Shown: piece by piece, positions 59,772 through 64,000 of the stretch
Numbering within the stretch: the stretch's first letter is position 1
Layout of the letters: every line of letters begins with the position of its first letter
Source of the DNA: Hoylesella saccharolytica JCM 17484
Lineage (GTDB): Bacteria > Bacteroidota > Bacteroidia > Bacteroidales > Bacteroidaceae
DNA length: 64,000 nucleotides
Direction: 5' to 3'
NCBI RefSeq assembly: GCF_000614205.1
Contig: NZ_BAKN01000001.1
Span: 248,001 to 312,000, forward strand
Notes under the pieces: model-generated
Told to the model about the DNA's origin: nothing
The model's input: only the letters and a program-made list of their open reading frames with translations
The model's database searches: none
Position numbers and translations under genes: made by a program

Positions 59772-62587
59772 ATGAAAAGAACTATTCAGAACCTTTTTCT
59801 TTTGCTCTTGTTGGTGCTCCCCACAACGCTGTGGGCACAGTTGGTAGAGCGCGACGCCTCGTTCAGAACGGGGCGATTGGGCAACGGACTAACCTATTCC
59901 ATTCGGCATAACGCCAAAGAACCCGGTATGGCCGACTTTTACATTGCGCAGCGTGTGGGCAGCATTTTAGAAGAACCGCGTCAGCGAGGGTTGGCGCATT
60001 TTCTCGAGCATATGGCCTTTAACGGTACCCAAAACTTTCGTGGCGACAGCACTTCACTGGGCATTGTACCGTGGTGCGAAACCATCGGCGTAAAGTTTGG
60101 CGCCAACCTCAATGCCTATACTAGCGTTGAACAAACCGTGTACAACGTGTCGGCGGTTCCGGTAAAACGCGAAACGGTGATTGATTCGGTGTTACTTATT
60201 CTGCACGATTGGAGCCATTGTCTGCTATTGCTCGATAAAGAAATCGACAAAGAACGCGGCGTTATTCACGAAGAATGGCGCACCCGACGTGCAGGAATGG
60301 CTACTCAGCGGATGATAGAGCGTGTGTTGCCCGTAGTTTACAAAGGAACCAAATACGAAGATTGTCTGCCTATCGGCTCGATGGACATTGTAGATCATTT
60401 TCCCTATCAAGACCTTAAAGATTATTATCAAAAATGGTATCGCCCCGATTTGCAAGCCATTGTTGTGGTGGGCGACATCAATGTAGATCAAATGGAGGAA
60501 AAAATTAAAAGTCTTTTCAGTCGTATTCCCAAGCCGCAGAACCCTGCCAAGCGCGTGTATTACCCCGTAAACGACAATAAAAAAATGATTGTGGCGGTAG
60601 AAAAAGATAGCGAGCAACCTATTATGCTGGCCACGTTGCTGATGAAACACAACGTTACGCCCGATAGCAAGAAAAACACCGTGAAGTATCAAGAAGATGG
60701 ATATGTGGAGCAACTGATTACTTATATGCTCAACGAGCGACTGAGCGACATCAAGCGCCGTCCGCAATCGCCCTTCCTCAGCGCGTCCGTGCACTCGGGA
60801 ACTTTCCTTGTTTCGCGTACCAAAGATGCCTTTTCGCTTTCGCTGGGCTGCCGACAAGAAAATATCAAGGGCTCGTTTGATGCTGCCGTCGGAGCGCTTG
60901 AGCAGGCACGCAGATACGGATTTACCGCGTCGGAACTGGCGCGCGCCAAAGCCGTTAGACTGAAAGCAGCCGAGCGCAGATATGCCGAACGTAACGATAG
61001 AAACAACCGCTACTTCGTGCAATCGGCGGTCAGCCATTTCCTTTCTTCCGAACCGATGACTACCGCCGCCTACGATTTGCAGCTCGTTAAGCAGTTCGAT
61101 CATAGCATAACGCTTGCCAAAGTGAATGCCGCCACGCGCCAACTTATCTCCGACCGCAATCAGGTGCTCGTGGTTTATGCGCCCGACAAGCCCAACTTCC
61201 ATCTGCCCTCCGCCGATTCGCTCGAAAGCTATGTACTTCAGGCGCAGGCACAAAGCTACTCGCCGTACAAAGACGATGTTGTTTCCGACCGGCTTATCAC
61301 TCATTTACCGCAACCGGGAACCATTAAAAGCGAAACCGATTACGGAAAGTTTGGCGTTAAAAAGCTGACCTTGAGCAACGGCGTAGAGGTATATGTAAAA
61401 CCCACCGACTTCAATAAAGACCAAATTAACATGCGCTTTTACGGCGAAGGGGGAACCTCGCTCTATCCCGACAGCGATGCCATTAACTTCCACTTTATTG
61501 CTCCCGCCATCACCGATGCCGGCGTAGGACGCTTCGATAACAGTGCGCTGAACAAGCTACTTGCCTCGAAAACTGTGCGTGTGGCCCCCGCCATCGGCGA
61601 CGAAACCCAAACCATTACCGGAGCCTCCTCGGTAAAAGACCTCTCCACGATGTTGCAACTTACCTGGCTCTACTTCACCCAACCGCGCAAAGACACCGCA
61701 GCCTTCGTTAGTAACATCGACCGAACCCGTTCGTTCCTCACCAACCGCGACGCTAATCCGCAGGTAGCTTACAACGATTCGCTGCTGGCCATCTCTTACG
61801 GCAACCATCTGCGCACGCGCCCCATCACTGCCGACAGATTGAAAGAGGTGTCTTACGACAAAATACTGAACATCTATCGCGACCGGTTCAGCGATGCCTC
61901 CGGATTTAAAATGATACTTGTGGGCAACGTTAACCTCGACACGTTGCGTCCTCTACTTTGTCAATACATCGCCTCGCTGCCCGCTAAAGGGCGCCACGAC
62001 AAATTTGCCGACAGCTACCCCAAGGTGCGGAACGTTGACGAAACCCACCTATTCAAGAAAAAAATGAATACGCCCTCGGCTCTTGTTACAATTCTTTACA
62101 CCTTTCCCCGCCCCTACACCGCTAAGAGCATCTTGCCCTTGACGTATTCAAGCGCGTGCTTAGTATTGCTTACACCGACTCGGTACGTGAAGAAAAAGGC
62201 GGAACCTACGGTGTAAGCATCGATGCCGAGCTCGATAAAAACACTACACCCAATACTGTGGTGCGCATCTCTTTCCGCACCGACCCCACCAAATATGCCG
62301 AGCTCATCCCCATCATTTACCGCCAAATTGCTCACATTGCGCAACAAGGACCGGTAGCATCGAGCCTCGATAAAGTGAAAAAGTATCTGTTGAAGAATTA
62401 TCAGCAAAATACCATCAACAACGGATATTGGGATTACGTGTTATACAACGATCTGCGCAACGGCGTCGATTTTCACACCGGATACGACCAAATGGTTAAG
62501 ACCCTCGCGCCTTCCGATGTGCAACAAGTGGCGAAAGACCTTTTAAATGCTCGCCGTCGCATCGAAGTAACGATGTTGTCTGAGTAA
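59772..62587 (+). CDS. M16 family zinc metalloprotease, one-base frameshift
   Basis: An insulinase-type protease of two homologous halves. After a signal peptide (to WAQ) the first half has the zinc site HFLEH (His76, Glu79, His80) and the distal acidic partner in EIDKERGVIHEEW. The second half starts VKKLTLSNGVEVYVK. The frame breaks in the last quarter: SILPLTYSS should be DVFKRVLSIAYTDS, which follows in the other frame and runs through YGVSIDAELDKN to the end. One missing G near 62141 explains it. The product would be 938 residues, typical for the family. It lies 89 bases after DUF6850 on the same strand. Confidence 0.88.
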
Positions 62588-62794
62588 AACCACGCGCTTA
62601 TCGCAGCATTTTTCTCATGCAGGCAGGAGTTGTTGGTATATCTACAACTCCTGCCTCTTTTTATACTACCTTTCGTCCTGTGGATGTAATCTTTCGGGGG
62701 GGAGCGGATTGGCGAAATGCGACAATCGGGAGTTTCGCCATCGTCACCACCTCTGCCTGGCGCCCGCCGCCTCTTCGAGGCTACTTTTCACGTT
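62588..62794. other. Intergenic tail after the M16 gene
   Basis: Some GC-rich sequence with no reading frame that I trust, leading into the 41-bp tandem repeat. GGAGTTGTTG and CAACTCC words around 62627-62650 could form a weak hairpin ending the operon transcript. Confidence 0.4.
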
Positions 62795-63300
62795 CAGAGT
62801 GCCCCATTCCTATACTTTATTAAACCTTTTACTTTCAGAGTGAACTATTCCTGTACTTTATTTAGCCTTTTACTTTCAGAGTGAACTATTCCTGTACTTT
62901 ATTTAGCCTTTTACTTCCAGAGTGACCCATTCCTATACTTTATTTAATTTTTTGCTTTCAGAGTGACCCATTCCTATACTTTATTTAACTTTTTACTCTC
63001 AGAGTGACCTATTTCTATACTTTATTTAACTTTCTACTTTCAGAGTGACCCATTCTTATACTTTATTTAACCTTTTGCTTTCAGAGTGACCCACTCTTAT
63101 ACTTTATTTAACTTTTTACTTTCAGAGTGACCCATTCCTATACTTTATTTAATTTTTTACTTTCAGAGTGACCCACTCTGGAGCTTTTTTGAGTTGTTTT
63201 ACTGCAAGAGTGCCGCACTCTTATACTTCCTTTAAACTTTTAGCTTCAGAGTGCCGCACTCTGCAGCCTTTTGGATTGCTGCACGCCAAGAGTACGCCAG
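62787..63300. repeat. 41-bp tandem repeat, about 13 copies, with AGAGTG/CACTCT dyads
   Basis: The word CAGAGTG begins at 62795, 62836, 62877, 62918, 62959, 63000, 63041, 63082, 63123 and 63164, always 41 bases apart, with three more copies near 63206, 63247 and 63288. In the last copies AGAGTG-N3-CACTCT is a perfect 15-base palindrome; in earlier copies the right arm has decayed to CATTCC. The linker is AT-rich and on the minus strand carries the GTTAA and GTAT words seen at 57730. It lies between the convergent M16 and pnp genes. Confidence 0.92.
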
Positions 63301-63367
63301 TTCGGGTTGAGCTAACAATAAAGGTTGCATGAAGGAGGGAAAAATACGTGGGAATGGGTTATGAAAC

Positions 63368-63404
63368 AAAAGGTGGACCATCCTAATCGGATGACCCACC
63401 TTTT
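63368..63404 (-). terminator. Terminator of pnp
   Basis: AAAAGGTGG pairs with CCACCTTTT around an inner ATC/GAT stem. It lies 20 bases past the pnp stop; on the minus strand TTTTG follows. Confidence 0.65.
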
Positions 63405-63424
63405 CTATAAGTGAAAATCACGTA

Positions 63425-64000
63425 TTAATCGCGATCGAGGCTGTCGTTAAAATCTTTTGGCTCGTGTTGGGCCAATGGATCATGAAAGTCCTGATTATGA
63501 TTGTCGTAGTGTTCGCGGTGTCCTTCACGACGCTCACCACGCTCGGGGCGTGGGCGGCGTTCACCTCTTTCGCCTCGCGGACGACGTTCGCGCTCTACAT
63601 ACCCTTCAGGTTTTTCGAGCAATACACGGCGAGAAAGCTTGTATTTGCCCGTTTTCGGGTCGATGTCAAGTAGTTTTACCTGCAGCTTGTCACCTTCTTT
63701 GATACCGGCTTCTTCAACCGTTTCAAGCCGTTTCCAGTCGATTTCAGAGATGTGCAGCAATCCGTCTTTGCCAGGCATGATTTCAACGAAACAGCCGTAG
63801 GGCATCACCGAACGCACTGTTCCTTCGTAGATTTCTCCTACTTCAGGCACAGCCACAATGGCTCTAATTTTAGAAAGGGCTGCATCGATGCTGGCTTTGT
63901 CGGGTGCGCTGACCTGGACCTTACCCTTACCGTCAATTTCGTCGATGGTAATGGTGGCTCCGGTGTCTTCCTGCATCTGCTGGATAATCTTTCCGCCCGG
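63425..64000 (-). CDS. pnp: Polynucleotide phosphorylase, C-terminal part (runs off the window)
   Basis: 3'-to-5' exoribonuclease that degrades RNA by phosphorolysis. The visible part starts PGGKIIQQM at the window edge. It holds the KH domain ([24 protein letters not shown]) and the S1 domain ([32 protein letters not shown], then [16 protein letters not shown]). A long charged tail follows, with repeated [13 protein letters not shown] words and several His near its end, which is unusual in composition and may bind RNA. The catalytic core is outside the window. Confidence 0.92.
   Translation of the reverse strand, partial: PGGKIIQQMQEDTGATITIDEIDGKGKVQVSAPDKASIDAALSKIRAIVAVPEVGEIYEGTVRSVMPYGCFVEIMPGKDGLLHISEIDWKRLETVEEAGIKEGDKLQVKLLDIDPKTGKYKLSRRVLLEKPEGYVERERRPRGERGERRPRPERGERREGHREHYDNHNQDFHDPLAQHEPKDFNDSLDRD

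Overview
The window looks like a chromosomal segment of a Prevotella-like member of the Bacteroidota. The support is a type VI-B (Cas13b) CRISPR locus, many Bacteroidota-specific families (DUF6089, DUF6242, DUF4738, DUF2023, DUF4876, DUF6850, HYC_CC_PP), a TonB-dependent receptor with a carboxypeptidase-like N-terminal domain, a BspA-like surface protein, and promoters of the TTTG / TAnnTTTG type. No rRNA or tRNA gene was seen.

Layout. 1-4.0 kb (minus): partial bamA, uppS, a DUF6089 barrel protein and a DUF6242 lipoprotein. 4.2-5.3 kb: a gene-poor gap with a 31-codon membrane micro-ORF that has its own promoter and terminator, and a tandem 22-bp repeat array. 5.3-11.9 kb (plus): tcdA, a broken rfbC, ugd, a DUF4738 lipoprotein, ligA and coaW. 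12.2-15.6 kb (minus): two tandem acyl-CoA ligases. 16.5-18.4 kb (plus): an OmpA-like lipoprotein and an EamA permease. 18.5-22.9 kb: a hairpin array, a six-repeat CRISPR array and cas13b, with no csx27/csx28 and no cas1/cas2. 23.0-28.5 kb (plus): purL, two half-size chromate transporters and the C-terminal stump of a GH43 arabinanase. 28.6-37.0 kb (minus): a CusCBA-type metal efflux operon with an HMA-domain protein and a HYC_CC_PP protein. 37.1-50.4 kb (minus): small proteins, a BspA-like protein, a porin, rlmD, ppdK, a flavodoxin/DUF2023 pair, rny, zapA and several unknowns. 51.3-62.6 kb (plus): a secreted/outer-membrane operon of TonB receptor, lipoprotein, sorting-domain protein, two DUF4876 paralogues, a DUF6850 barrel and an M16 protease. 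62.8-64.0 kb: a 41-bp tandem repeat and the 3' end of pnp.

Most notable are (1) the stand-alone Cas13b locus with two repeat types in its array, (2) tandem arrays with a strict 22-bp period at five places, and (3) two arrays with a 41-bp period that share an A-rich linker but carry different 15-bp palindromic cores. I do not recognise families 2 and 3 from described elements.

Eight genes (rfbC, purL, cusA, rny, a lipoprotein at 54.3 kb, a DUF4876 gene, the DUF6850 gene and the M16 protease) carry one-base frameshifts, mostly in short homopolymers. Five or more of these would be unlikely as true losses, so sequencing error must be excluded before any is called a pseudogene.
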